From the NCBI GenBank assembly GCA_963277665.1, contig OY728121.1, positions 1,649,740,062 to 1,649,804,061 of the forward strand: 64,000 nucleotides of DNA, in the 5' to 3' direction. A program made the translations under genes and the position numbers. Below, piece by piece: positions 11,978 through 25,218 of this stretch. The stretch is from Viscum album (Eukaryota > Streptophyta > Magnoliopsida > Santalales > Viscaceae). The notes beneath the pieces were generated by a model that worked only from the letters and a program-made list of their open reading frames with translations, had not been told where the DNA came from and ran no database searches. Numbering within the stretch: the stretch's first letter is position 1; each line of letters starts with the position of its first letter.

Positions 11978-13492
11978 AATCAGTTTATTATCATCCATGA
12001 GGGCCTTGGTTGGTCAAGTCATGGATGATTTTCATCAGAGGAGTCTTCATTATTATAAAGAGATATTATAGATTTTTCTTGATATTGTATTTGTTTGGGT
12101 TTTATAGAAATTGTGTTAAGTGTTTCAAGTTTATGTTTTAGGCTACATACTCTAGTATCAGTATAGCGAACAACATATTTCTACCCCATGAGTCTAATAA
12201 TAGGATTTTAATATTGGTAAATATCCACATTGGTAATATGGAAAAAATTGGTACATGTATCATATATGAATGTGTTGTGTTTAAATGTACTTCTTATTTC
12301 AACTCCCCATATATACTCATTGAATGTGGTATATATTTTCTATAATAGGATATATCTATAGAAATTGAAAAACAAGATTCAACAATATGATCAAAAGAAT
12401 TACCCCTCAGTGATGAGGCTTCGATACAAGGACTTGTTAATAAGGTAGTGCCTCCAGGTTATTTTACAATCATATATCCATCTGCTTAGTAGAAGATGGA
12501 ACCCATAGTACCAGTGGATGAGGTGTACATGATGAGAGTTCCCCATGAGTTTAAGCATCAGTGAACCTTCTAGTTTAATGTAAATTTATTCCCATAGGCA
12601 CAAGAGTATTTAATTGAGTTAGTTTTGTGAATCTTTTATATTTTTAGGACACTGGTTGACCCAATGGAAGTCCTCGCGGAGATCCCTCTTTGTGGATCTG
12701 TGGTTTGTTAGTGGTTTTCTCATATGAAAAGGTGACACTTTGATAGAATTTTTTTAGTATTTGTTTTAGGAGGAGTAATTACAATATACTATATGAGAAG
12801 TGAACATCCACCATCTTTTATAGCTAAAAATGTTCAGCATGACTATGGATGAGTATTAAATGACGTTTTCCAACCACTCATGATACACAATGGATACATT
12901 TTGGGATCATATTTTTGGGTATAGACTATTGTACTAGGTCTACATAGAAACATCCATGATGGTGTGACATCTCTATACATTCAGTATTATTATGGGGTTC
13001 TAGGGATTGAAATTTTGATAGAGAGATTTTAGGTTGATAAGACACCGGTAGTGGCCGCCATCTGTGGGCCCATAGGGGCTGAGACTTCAACATAAGGTAG
13101 AATTTCTTCGACATATAGATCTGAAAATAAACTAAACTTTAGGAGATGATCTTAGGACTAGGGGTATATGGTTCAGGGATCTCAGTATCTATATAGTTGT
13201 CCAATAGAGAGATGTCGTTAATGTTGTGGAGGTTGATGGCATCTCATCGAGGATTGTCCAACCCAACATACAACTTTTTTGAGAGATAGTGGATGGGTCA
13301 CTTATATAGTGGAAAAAATTTCACTGATGAGTTTAATAAGATGATGAATGCGTTTTAGGAATAAGGAAAGTATATGGAGGTGGAACACAATTTTAAATGT
13401 TTCCATCACAACCCTCAGTTGTCTCGTGATGCAGAGGGTGGCGGTGGATTGGGAGAGGGATGATGTAGGCCAAAGAGGACTATAATCCAAAG
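11978..13492 (+). pseudogene. Internal 1: primer site remnant and gag region, largely unrecognisable
   Basis: It begins with CAATCAG at about 11978, where a TGGTATCAG-type primer binding site is expected, then an ATG at 11997 opening MRALVGQVMDDFHQRS, conserved in internals 2 and 3 (ATGs at 20328 and 28662) and a plausible Gag start. The rest is too decayed to place the Gag core. All three internals share landmark sequences (for example GAGGCTTCGATACAAGGAC at 12417, 20747 and, with changes, 29082). The minus-strand open frames at 12926-13114, 13302-13490 and 13415-13600 are antisense. Confidence 0.5.
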
Positions 13493-16400
13493 GATATGAG
13501 AATTATTATTGGTAATATCATTTTCTTTTAATTCATCAATGAAATTTTCATAGACACAGGTGCGGTCCAATATTTTGTTGAAACATCCATAGTTCGACAC
13601 CTAGAGGTTTCATTTGACCATTGGATCGACCCTAAGATTATGAACTCATAAGAGATATGGATAATGAATCACACCCATTTTTGGATTGTGTGATCTAAAT
13701 TCGGTAGGAAAGAATTTTTCAATGGATATCCTAGTGGTAGCGATGAAGAAATACATTGTAATATTACTCATCGACTATGTACGCTCCATTCATGCATAGA
13801 TTTACTGTTTTAGGTGGGGGATATGGCATGTTCGCATTGATGGGAGGATGGATTCCTTCCATGGAGAGAAGAATACCCAAGTAGAGTAGGATATATCCAT
13901 ACATAGGAGGGAGTATACAATTACTCACATGTTGGATAAAATGAATCATGGAGTAATATATTCTATGGGATAACAATTTGTACAATGGTGGCTGAGTAAG
14001 AGGATGTCTTCCCAGAGGACGTTTGATGATTACCTAAGCACCAAGAGATAAAAATTTTCATTGAATTTTACCATTGAAAAACATGATAAATGTGATAATA
14101 TATTGAATGTTTCTGGATGATCTTCACAGGAATAGGGTGGAGTTGGGTTATTTGAAGAGGAAAGGTTCAATTAGACCCGGTGTTTCCCCTGGCCATCCCG
14201 GGTGTTGATAACTATGAAGGCAGGCGGGAGAATGATGTTATGCATAGACAATCAGTTCATGAACCAGACGACTAAGATGAATATGTATACCCTATATAGA
14301 ATATATTAGATATTTTACCATTTTATTAGGGAGTGATGATTCTAAAAGATTGAACATTGATCAGGTTGTGGCCTATTGCGAGTACGAGATGAGGATGCAT
14401 CGAAGCCGATATTCAGATGTCACATTGGTCACTATGAGTACTTGGTAATTCCCTTTACCATAGAGAACACCCCATCAATTTTAATCATACTCATGAAACA
14501 TATATTTCATCCATTCATGGACTAGTGTGTAGTGGCCTTCATAGATGGTATCCTAGTGTTCTCGAATTCTGAGGAGGAGCCGACATGATACTTGGGGATG
14601 GTTCTAGACATCCCCCATGAGAACCAGCTATATGGGATGATTTCAAAGAATCAATTATGGATTCATGATATCCAATTTCATGGACATGTTATCTCATTTT
14701 ATGCTTTAGTACTGGACAAGGAAATAGTCAAGGTAGATTTAGATTAGGAGCCACCCAATAGTGTGATGGAGACATGTAGCTTCCTTTATTTAGAATGTGA
14801 CAATTATAGATTTCTACCTGATGTATCAAGGATATCGACACCTTTGGATATATTTACCTAAAATAGGTATACTTTTGTGTGGATTTAAGGGTTTTAGAAT
14901 GTTTTTCCATATTTTTAGAGGAGGTTGATGACCTCCGCCATCTTGTGATTTCTAGTGGTGAGTGTTATGTACATTTTTTTATGTGATGATTAAGGGACTA
15001 GACTTGTTTTTTATGCATAGGCATGAAGTGATCAAATACGTGTCAATTATGTTGAGACTAAATGAGTAAAACTATGTAGCGTATGATCTTGAGTTATAAG
15101 TATTAGTCATCGCACGGAGGATGTGTTGACACTACCTTATGGAGGAGTGGTTTATTGTCTACACTAAAAGAATAGTCTCAAGTGTATCTTAAAAATGAAT
15201 GATATTAACATGGATCAAATTGTATGTATATAGATATTATATGAATATGATTTAGATATATTCTATACTCTAGGGATAGAAGACATGGTGGAATAATCTC
15301 TCAATAGAATATCATGTTCTCAACTGCTGTTCGAGATGTCAGAGTAGTTAACCTCACTGAAATTTTCCACTTTTGAAAAGTTTTGTCATTCATAACTTCA
15401 GTTGATGATTGTTACCCCACCTATTATATATCATTTCAGGTAATATCAATATAGAGATACTGATTGTGGGACCTTAGATACTCATATATCCATTAGATGT
15501 TCTCATGAGATATTTTCTGACGGTGGGGAGAACATTATCTTTTTTAGAAGACAGACGATGGTACCAGGGATGTTTTAGGAGGAGGCGATGAGGTAGTTTC
15601 ATATGTCACATTTTTTTATCACATATAGGTGTGGTAAAGATGTACCATGACCTCCAACATCAATTCTCGTAGAATGGAATGACTAAGAATGTGGAAAAGT
15701 TTATCTCTCGATGCCTCCTTTTTCAGTAGGTGAAGATTAGGAACAATGTTCCATTGGGTTTAGATCAACCCCTTGGGGTTCCGGAGTGGAAGTGGGATGA
15801 ATTATATATGGTCATCATGATGGGGTTAACATTTAAATATAAAGTAAATGATTCTATATGGTCGATTGTAGATAGACTCACCAATTCATTTCATTTCCAA
15901 GAAATTTGAATACTGAGTTATTTAGAGATATTAGGATGCATTAATGTGAAGGAGGAAGTCAATCTCCCTAGATGTCCCTCAATGATAATTTTAGACAGTG
16001 GTAAGCATTTTAAATAAGGATTATGGAGAGGGTTAGTGGAGGAAATGGGGTTGAAGTTCTGGTTGGGAACAAATTTTCACTCAAATATTGAAGTCTTGAT
16101 TGAGTTGACTATTCAGGTTCTTGAAGAAATGTTTTAGGCCTGAATATTGAAATTTGGTTGTATTTTTAAGGATCATATAACCATTGTATATTTTTATAAA
16201 ATAATAATTGAAATTCCAAAATCAGTATGAAACCCTTTGAGGCCTCGTAACTTAGAACCTTCAGGTCACCACTTTGTTGGACGGATCCAGGTGAGTCAAC
16301 AATAATTGGGCCACAATTATTGTGAGCTATGATGGTAATGGTGAAAAACATCCATGAAAATATAAAGACTACAAAGTGTTTTAAAAAATCATATTGAGAC

Positions 16401-16880
16401 AGAAGATGGGTGATTTTTTAGTTTTAGGAGGAAGCCTATGTTTTCATGAAGGTCTCACCTCATCAGGGATTACATTCATTTGGTAAGGGAAACAAGCTAT
16501 CTCTAAGATTCATTGTTCCTCTTTGGATAAAACATAGAGTGGATGAGGTGGAAGACATCTTTGATATACCATCACAGTTATACTGGATACTTTATTTCTT
16601 CCAAATGTCACTGATGAAGACATATGTGCATAACCCATTGCATATTATTGATTGGGATGAGATGGAAATCTAGGATAGAGCTAATTTTGAAGAGTACCTG
16701 GTTGATATCAAGGATTGGTTATAGAGGATCCTTAGTGTGAAATAAATTCTTTTGGTGAGTGTACATAGGGACCACAAGAAAATTTAGGAGAGTACCAGGG
16801 AGTTAAAGACTCAGATGTGAGCTCAGGAACCACATATTTTTGAGTAGTCATTTTTTCTTTTCAGGACAAAAAAATCTATG
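13493..16880 (+). pseudogene. Internal 1 pol relic: PR, RT, RNase H, integrase, chromodomain region
   Basis: Domains appear in chromovirus order. Protease: FINEIFIDTGAVQYFVETSI with catalytic DTGA at 13553-13564. RT (about 14165-14735): GSIRPGVSP, then HYEYLVIPFTIENTPSI and FIDGILVFS, where the family has FIDDILVYS, so a catalytic Asp is Gly. RNase H (about 15000-15320). Integrase (about 15630-16370): KMYHDLQHQFSW, ISRCLLFQQVK, VPEWKWDELYMVIM (catalytic D of the family ITMDF is Val), IVDRLTNSFHF. C-terminal part (16430-16860): FMKVSPHQGLHSFGKGNKLS, then the decayed chromodomain region ending PHIFE. Stops and frameshifts are frequent, so no protein can be made. The Tekay/Del assignment rests on the VPEWKWE and GHYE(F)LV(M)PF wording. 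Confidence 0.85.
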
Positions 16881-16890
16881 GTGGGGAGAA
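16881..16890 (+). other. Polypurine tract before LTR1
   Basis: GTGGGGAGAA directly before the LTR start TGAAATGG, after a TTTCAGGACAAAAA stretch that matches the conserved 3' end of Tekay/Del elements (TTTCGAGGACGAAAT). The same arrangement stands before LTR2 and LTR3. Confidence 0.8.
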
Positions 16891-17257
16891 TGAAATGGAA
16901 AAGCTTTTTCCATGAAAAGATGTTAAATATATATAGTAATATTTTTGGAGCTATGGGCTAATAGGTAATGTGACTCAATGTCCCAATGGGCCCAAATTTG
17001 ATATTTGAAAAATATTAAATATATTAATATTACAAGCATGTATTTTTCATGAAAAATTTCAATAATAATTAAACAGAGTCTCTGATAAAAAATATGAGAC
17101 CTGAATGGAGTTTATAATGTGGGATTTACCCTATTCCTGGCACAACTGTTTTCGGTTTAAGGTGTTTTTGAAAATTCCTCCATAAGAAAAAAATAATAAA
17201 ATAATTATATTGAATAAATTTATTTAAATATTTTGATGCAATAACCTAATAATTATC

Positions 17258-17265
17258 TATAAATA
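17258..17265 (+). promoter_or_regulatory. LTR1 TATA box
   Basis: TATAAATA in the context CTATAAATACCATGTTATGGG, conserved at 25585 (LTR2) and 33927 (LTR3). It lies about 370 bp into the LTR, which sets U3 at about 0.4 kb. Confidence 0.65.
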
Positions 17266-20113
17266 CCATGTTATGGGTGATTTAAAATGGTTATCCAAAA
17301 AACTGTAGAGATCTAGAGAGGCAATCTTAGAGTGGAATTAGGGAATGACATCATATTTGATGACCGAACTGTTATGACAAGGATCTCCAACGACATTGTA
17401 TTTCATGGTTCTCACCAAAGGCAAAGAAGTAGGATGATTCTTCATCAGTTACTAATATGAATAGAGGAGGGGAATTTTTTTATATGTATTTTTCACCATT
17501 TTATTTCTAATGATAAATGTGAATCAATCAACTAACCTATCTATTCACCGATCAATCGTATTGCGGGTATGATATTTTTTTCCTAGGAAAATAATGATTT
17601 CTCCTTTGGTTTAAATTATATATCATCATTCATCATTATAATGGAAAAACCTAAAGGCTAAAATGAACATTTTATGAGTTATGTTACTCATTTTTGAGAT
17701 TTTTTTCATTTCCTCCCTTTTTCTTTGTTCATTCATCATAGAATTTTTTTTTGGTCAGTGGTTCAAAAAATACCTAGTAATCAATGGTTTCACACCCGTT
17801 TCATTTTGAAATGGATTGATACTTTGCATTTATGTCCATAGTGTTGGAAGGGCCATGATAAAATGATGGTGATTAAATATGAGGATGGGATCAAGGGTCT
17901 TTTATTCTCTAGTATGGCGCATGTTGATGACATGAGTTATGATGGTGTTTCAAAATAGATTCAGATGGTCAGAATCATGATGGTGGTGATTACCAGGATT
18001 GACAAGACCCCATATACATTTAACAATGTGATTCATGGTGTGATAAAAGGATAGAGTAGTATGAGGTGGCTTGTGTAGAATATTAATAGTTTCTGGAAAA
18101 TTCTTCACTACACAAAGTGTACTCGACAGCTACACATACTGTGGAACCTTGGATGCAGTTATAGGGTTTCCATAGAGAAGAAAAGTATTACACATCATGC
18201 GACTTGTGTCATAGTCCATGTGATCTAAACCTAGAGGTTATAAATATATCGTAGAGGATAAAAAGTGATAGACACAACCCGGGACAGGGACATATGTAGA
18301 ATACACGTGCATGAATCAGTACTTGCAAACGACCAGGTAGACAACATGAACTATGTAGATGGACATAACTAAATTTATAGGGGAACATTAAGAGTTACAT
18401 GGGAAAAGAAACATATATTCCTGATATTAGATGTAAAAATGGTGTAATCTACTTAAATTCTATGTAATTCATCGAATATGACTTATAGACCACATCCCCC
18501 TCGACTTGAACTAGTTTTATTAAGGGTGAATTCCCTCGATCAATCACGTTGATGGTATATTATGAAACTACATCATAATAAAAGAATTGTGATTGTATAT
18601 ATGGGATTAGTTTTAGATTTAGGTAAGAATCCGTCCCAGAGGTCAGGATGGGATCCCCTATCTTCTTCTTCCATTGGTGGGATTATCTAAATCTATGAGA
18701 CCAACTATACACATCCATCGATCACTACTTAGTGATTTAATCCAGATCAGGTTGTTGGTTTACCCCATGGACATTGGTGCGATACCCTTCTATGTATCGA
18801 TATATTTAGACATACAACATCTACTTCCCTATTGAATGACCCGATGAGCATTAAATCTCAAATTGAAGCCATTTGAGCTATCATAATAACAGAGTGAGTT
18901 CTCCTAGCTGATTGTGGTTATAGACTCTTGAGCAGAATCCAAGTCTGATAGTGCAGTTGTGAAATTACCTAGATACCTAGAATCCACCGTTAGTATATCT
19001 ATATTCTATATTATATGTATTAGATTATTAGTTTTCTCTCCAAAATGATATAAAAACTCTAGATGATTTATTTTTAGTTATTTCGGGGAGTCATACATAG
19101 TATATTTATACTCACCATTGTAAGGGATCTTCACACTTGTTTCATGTAATATCCAGATAACTAACCATTTAATGGGGTTCTCAGTAGACTAGGAATATAT
19201 ATATCTTATATTGGGATATAAAAACCATTAATCATTCCAATATTCATTTCTGACTATAGTCCAGACTTACTATTTGGTTGGACTTTAAATTTTTTCATGG
19301 GATTGTATTTGGACCTTATTGCTTCCAAATATTTTTTTACTATTATTATGGGATTTAGATGAGTACATGAAATTGATATTACATTTATTGTACATTTTAT
19401 AATTGTATATATGTGGAAATTTCTGTTTTTATGTGTATATACAAGTACCTTTGGCTAAGGATGCCCATCTGAGTGTTATGCCTACTCAGCACTAGTTGCC
19501 AGCCCTTATCATATTGGAATTGGGATTTGGGTAGAAACACATTAACTAGTATCAAAATCGTGGGCCTATTTAGGATAGGTAATTCCGGGACATAATATTT
19601 AATTTGATGAATCATGATTTTAGGGGTACTATTAACTCAAGTAAATGAAATTTTCTTACCATTTTTCAATCTTTAAAATTCTGTAATTAATGTGGATTGT
19701 TTTATAATTATTAGTAATTCCATGAGTGATTTTCCAATTTCATATTTTTCCCATTCCTTTGAGTAATTATTGACCTAATACTTCCCATTATAATCTTGAG
19801 CATATTTTTTGAGAGATCTTGGGGATGACACATACTAGATTATTTACTAGACCATGTAAGAAGTGTGATTTAACATAGTCACATTTTATATAATAGAATA
19901 ATTTTTTCCCTTATCATTGATAAATCCATTCACAATAATCTTGGATTATCCTATAAAATCCATGAATGAAATTATTAGAAATGATTCACATAAAAATCCA
20001 TTATTTTATATTCTTATCCAGCTATGTATTTTTCATTATATTTTAATGTTGATTCGTGGGGATGGAGAGGGATGTTATGGTAGAAGGGATGTGTTAATTT
20101 GAGTGGAGTAGCA

Positions 20114-20214
20114 TGCACTACTTGAAAAATAACATATACCCATGGTTCAGAACCATGGGTATAGGCCCCAAAACTTTTGGTATAGCCTTTACCCATGGTT
20201 TTGGGATCCATGGG
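20114..20214 (+). mobile_element. CACTA transposon 5' end remnant in LTR1
   Basis: Starts CACTACTTGAAAAATAACAT, the terminal inverted repeat type of plant CACTA elements, followed by subterminal ATACCCATGGTT repeats. It breaks off at GGGATCCATGGG and resumes LTR sequence (ATTTATGTTTCACATCATAC). The complete element stands at the same site in LTR3 (45977-47225). The flank before it, GCATG, supplies a candidate 3-bp target duplication ATG. Confidence 0.7.
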
Positions 20215-20307
20215 ATTTATGTTTCACATCATACCCACTAACCCAAAGACTCATATTCTTTAGAACCTCAATTGAAATGTTCTCATGATTTCATGTGAGT
20301 AATTCTT

Positions 20308-21860
20308 CTATCAGCTTATTATTAGCCATGAGGGACTTGGTGGGTCAAGTCATGGATGATTTGAATCAGAGGAGGGTAAAATATTATGAAGATATATTAT
20401 AGATTTTTCTTGATATTGGATTTATTTGTGCTTTATAGAAATTGTGTTAATTTTTTCATGTTCGGCTTTTAGGCTACATACTGTATTGTTGGTGTAGAAA
20501 ACAACACATTTGTACACCATGACTCTGATCACATGCTTTCATATTGGTAAATATAGACATTGGTAATAGGGAAAACATTGGTACTTGTATCATATATGAA
20601 TGAGTTGTGTTTAAATATACTTCTTATGTCAACTCCTCATATATACTCATTGATTGTGGTATATCTTTTCTATATTAGGATGTATATATGGAAATTGAAA
20701 TACAAGATTCCGCAGTATGATCAAAAGGATGACCCCTCAGTGATGAGGCTTCGATACAAGGACTTGTTTACGAGGTAGTGCCTCCAGGTTATTATACAAT
20801 CATACATCCACCATTTTAGTAGAAGATGGAACCCATAGTACGGTTGATTGGGTGAACAAGATAAGAATTCCTCATGAGTTTCAGCATCAGTGAAACTTCT
20901 AGTGTAATGTAAATTTAATCCCATATTCACACGATTATTGAATTGAGTTAGCAATGTGAATCTTTCATATTGTTAGGACACTAGTTGACCCGATGGTTTT
21001 CCTGGTGGAGATCCTTCTTAGTGGATCTGCAGTTCGTTAGTGGTTTTCTCATATGAAAAGGTGACACTTTGATAGAAATTTTTGAGTATCTTTTTTGGGA
21101 GGTGTAATCTCAAGTTACTATGTGAGCAGTAAACATCCATTATCTTTTATAGGTACAAAAGATCAACATGACTATGGCTGGGTATTAATTGAATTTTCCC
21201 AACCACTCACGATACATAATGGATACATTTTGGGATCATTTTTTTGGGTACAGAACATTGAACTAGGTCTATAGAGAAACATCCATGCCGGTGTGACATC
21301 TCTATACATTCAATCTTATTATGGGGTTCTAGGGAATGAATTTTTGATAGAGATATTTCATGTTGATAAGACACCAGCAGTGGACGCCAGCTGTGGGCCC
21401 ATAGGGGCTGAGATTTCAACATAAGGTAGATGTTGTTAGACATAGGGATATAGAATTAAAGTAAACATCAGGAGATGATCATAGGATAAGGTTTATATGG
21501 TTCATGAATCTCAGTATCTGTATATTTTTTCAATAGAGAGATGGTTTTAATGTTGTGGAGGTCGATGACATCTCACAAGGGATTGTCCGACCCAACATAC
21601 AGCTTATTGAGAGATAGTGGATGGGTCACCTATATAGTGGAAAAAATATGTCTGATGAGTTTAATATGATGATGAATGTGTTATGGGAATAGGGTAAGTA
21701 TATGGATGTGGAAAAAAGTTTTATATGTTTCCATCACCACCCCCAGTTGTCTCGTGAGGCTGAGGGAGGTGGTGGATTGTGAGAGGGAAGATGTAGGACA
21801 AAGACTCCTATAATCCAAAGGCCACAAGAATGATTATTGGTAATATCCTTGTATTTTCAT
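20308..21860 (+). pseudogene. Internal 2: primer site remnant and gag region
   Basis: Aligns with internal 1 from the primer-site remnant through the putative Gag start (ATG at 20328). The stretch at 21350-21420 repeats 13010-13090 of internal 1 nearly base for base. No Gag domain can be read. The plus-strand open frame at 20560-20778 and minus-strand frames at 20014-20211, 20721-20954 and 21207-21443 lack matching coding conservation between copies and are chance. Confidence 0.5.
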
Positions 21861-24800
21861 CCATCAATGAAATTTTCATTGACACATGTGTGGCCCAATT
21901 TTTTGTTGAAACATCCATAGTTCGAGACCCAGAGGTTTCATTTGGCCCTTGGCTCGACCCTTCGATTAGGAACTCATAATAGAGATGGATAAAAAATCAT
22001 TCCTTTTTTTGGAAAGTGTGATATAAATCCTATAGGATAAAATTTATCATGGGATATCCTAGGGGTAGCAATGAGGAAATACATTGTAATATTACTCATC
22101 GACTATGTATGCACCATTCATGCATAACTTTACTATTTTAGGTGGGGAATATGGCGTGTTCACATTGATGGGAGGATGGATTCATTCCAAGGAAAAAAGG
22201 AGACCAAAGAAGTGTAGGATTGACCCATATATAGGAGAGAGCATATAATTACTCACATGTTGGATAAAATGAATCTTGGAGTAATATATTCTATGGGTAA
22301 ACAGTTAGTACTATGGTGGCTGAGTAGGAGGATGTCATCCTAGAGGACGTTCCAAGATTACCTATGCACCAATAGATAAACTTTTTCATTGAATTTAACA
22401 TTTTGGAAAAACCTAATAACTGTGATAGTATATTGAATGTTTCCATATGATCTTTACATGAATAGGGTGGAGTTGGGTGATTTGCAGAGGAAAGGTTCAA
22501 TTAGACCCGATGTTTCCCCTGGGCATCCTGAGTGTTGATCACTATTAAGGCATGCGAGAGAATGAGGTTATGCATGGAATATCGGTTCAGGAACTAGAAG
22601 ACTAAGATGAATATGTATACCCTATATAGAATCCATTATATATTTTACAATTTTATTAGGGAATGATGATTTCTAAAGATTTATCACAGATCAGGTTGTC
22701 GCCTGTTGCGAGTACGAGATGAGGATACACTGAAGACAATATTTAGATGTCACATTGGTCACTATGAGTACTTGGTAATTCACTTTAGCATAGATAACAC
22801 CCCATCAGTGTTCATGATACTCATGAAACATATATTTCATCCATTCCTGGACCAGTGTGTAGTGGCCTTCATAGATGGTATCCTAGTGTTCTCGAAGTCC
22901 GAGGAGGATCCCACAGGATACATGAGGATAGTTCTAGACACACCCCATGAGAACCAGACATATGGGAAGATGTCAAAGTGTCATATATGGATTCATGATA
23001 TTCAGTTTCATGGAAATGTTATATCATTTTATTATTTTGTGATGTACAAGGAAATAGTCAAGGTAGATTTAGATTAGGAGCCACCCTATAGTGTGATGGA
23101 GGCATGAAGATTCCATTGTTTTGATAGTAAAAAGTATAGATTTTGTACATGATGTATCCAGGTGGTCGACACCTTTGGAAATAGTTACCTAAAGTAGGTA
23201 TACTTTTTTTGGATGGAAGGGTTTTAGAATGTTTGTCCAAATTTTTAGAAGAGGCTGATGACCTCCCCCATCTTGTGATTTCTAGTGGTGAGTGTTAAGT
23301 ACATTACTTTATGTGATGACTAAGGGACCATACATGTTTTTTTATGCATAGGAATGAAGTGATAAAATATGTGTCCATGATGCGGAGACCAAATGAGTAG
23401 AACTATGTGGCATATGATCTTGAGTTAGAAGTAGTAGTCATCACCCAAAAGATGTGTTGACACAACCTTACATGCGAGTGGTTTATTTTCTACACTAAAA
23501 AATAGTCTCAAGTGTATCCAAACAATGAATGATATTATCATGGAACAAATTTTATGTATATAGAACCTATATGAATCTAATTTAGTGATATTATATACTC
23601 TAGGGATATGGGACATGGTGTAATATTCTCTTAATAGAATTTCAGGTTCTCAGCTGCTGTTCGAGATGTCAGACTAGTTAACCTCGCTGAAATTTTCCTC
23701 ATTGGAAATGTTTTTTTACTTAATATCTTCAGTTGATGATTTTTACCCCACCTATTTTATATCATTTTAGGTAATATCAGTATGGAGATACTGATTGTGG
23801 GACCTTACATACTCAGATATCCATTGGATGTTCTCATGAGATATTTTTTTTAGGTGGGGAGAACATTATCTTTTTAGAGGACAGATGATAGTACTAGGGA
23901 TGTTTTAGGAGGAGGTTATGAGTTAGTTTCATATGTCACATTTTTTAGTACATAGAGTAGTGGTAAATATGTACCATGACCTCCGACATCAGTTCTGGTA
24001 GAAAGGAATAAATAAGGTTGTAGTAGAGTTTGTATCTCGATGCCTCTTTTGTCAGTAGGTGAAGACTTGGAATTATATTCCATTAGGTTTAGATCAACCC
24101 CATGGCATTCCAGAGTGGAAGTGGGATGAATTATATATGGGAATCATGATGGGGTTAACATGTAAATATAGAGTAAATGATTCTATATGGGTGATTTTTG
24201 ATAGATTCAACAATTCATTTCACATCCTAGAAATTTGAATACTGAGTTTTCCAGAGATATTAGGATGTATTAATGTGAAGGAGGTAGTCAATATCCCTGG
24301 AAATCCCTCGATGAAAATTTTAGAAAGTGGTACTAATTTTAAATTAGGATTATGAAGAGGATTGGTGGAGGAAATGGGGTTATAGTTTTGGTTGAGAATA
24401 AATTTTCACTCCACTGCTGATGTCTTGATGGAGTAGACTATTCAGGTTCTTGAAGAAATGTTGTATGCCTACATATTAGAATTTGGTTGTATTTTTAAGG
24501 ATCATATAAACCTTGTGGATTTTTATAAAATAACAATGGGAATTCAAAAATCAGTATGAAAACCTTTGAGGCCTTGTAAGGGAGACCCTGTAGGTCACCA
24601 CTTTGTTGGATGGATCCAGGTGAGTCAGCACTCATGGGGCCAGAGTTATTGTGAGCTATGATGGTAATGGTGCAGAACATCAATGAACAAATGAGGACTA
24701 CAAAGAGTTTTCAAAAATCCTATTGAGACAGAATATGGAGGATTTATTGAGTTTGAGGAGGAAGCCTATGTTTTAATGAAGGTCTAAACTCATTGTGGAT

Positions 24801-25208
24801 TACATTCATTTGGTTAGGGAAACAAGATATCTCTAAGATTCATTGGTCATATTTTGATAAAACATAGAGTAGATGAGGTGGAAGACCACTTTGATATACC
24901 ATCATAGTTAGACTGGTTACTTTATGTCTTCCATATTTCACTCATGAAAATATATGTACATAACCCATTGCATATTATCGATTGGGATGAGATGGACATC
25001 TAGGATAGAGAAAACATTGAAGAGTACCTAGTTGATATCAAGGATGGTTATAGAGGATCCTTAGTGGGTAATAAAATATTTTGATGAGTGCCTATAGGGA
25101 CCACAAGAATATTCAGGAGACTAACAAGGTGTTAAAGACTCAGATGCGAGCTTAGCAACCACATATCTTTGAGTAGTATTTTTTCTTTTTAGGACAAAAA
25201 TATCTATG
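21861..25208 (+). pseudogene. Internal 2 pol relic, with the longest surviving RT frame
   Basis: Protease: SSINEIFIDTCVAQFFVETS, where the catalytic DTGA has become DTCV. RT: an open stretch at 22706-23077 gives 123 residues with VRDEDTLKTIFRCHIGHYEY, then LVIHFSIDNTPSVFMILMKH, then FHPFLDQCVVAFIDGILVFS and SKC..WIHDIQFHG, covering the palm region of chromovirus RT. The catalytic DD is DG, as in the other copies. RNase H about 23330-23660. Integrase about 23940-24720, including FEALYGRPCRSPLCW..GES and LMGPELLWAMMVM. A C-terminal part with decayed chromodomain ends PHIFE near 25170. The start at 22706 is only the first Met in the surviving frame, not a real start codon. Confidence 0.85.
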
Positions 25209-25218
25209 GTGGGGAGAA
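25209..25218 (+). other. Polypurine tract before LTR2
   Basis: GTGGGGAGAA followed by TGAAATAGCTTAG. Same context as before LTR1. Confidence 0.8.

Larger units (their letters stand above)
16891..20307 (+). repeat. LTR1 of the Tekay array
   Basis: About 3.4 kb, from the polypurine tract to the primer-site remnant TTCTATCAGC at 20304. TATA box at 17258-17265. It contains a CACTA 5' end remnant at about 20114-20214 and shares that remnant and its deletion junction with LTR2. No coding capacity: open frames such as 16446-16673 belong to the chromodomain region before it, and 19397-19615 and 19917-20102 are chance. The left end changed from TGTAATG (still present in LTR3) to TGAAATG. Confidence 0.8.
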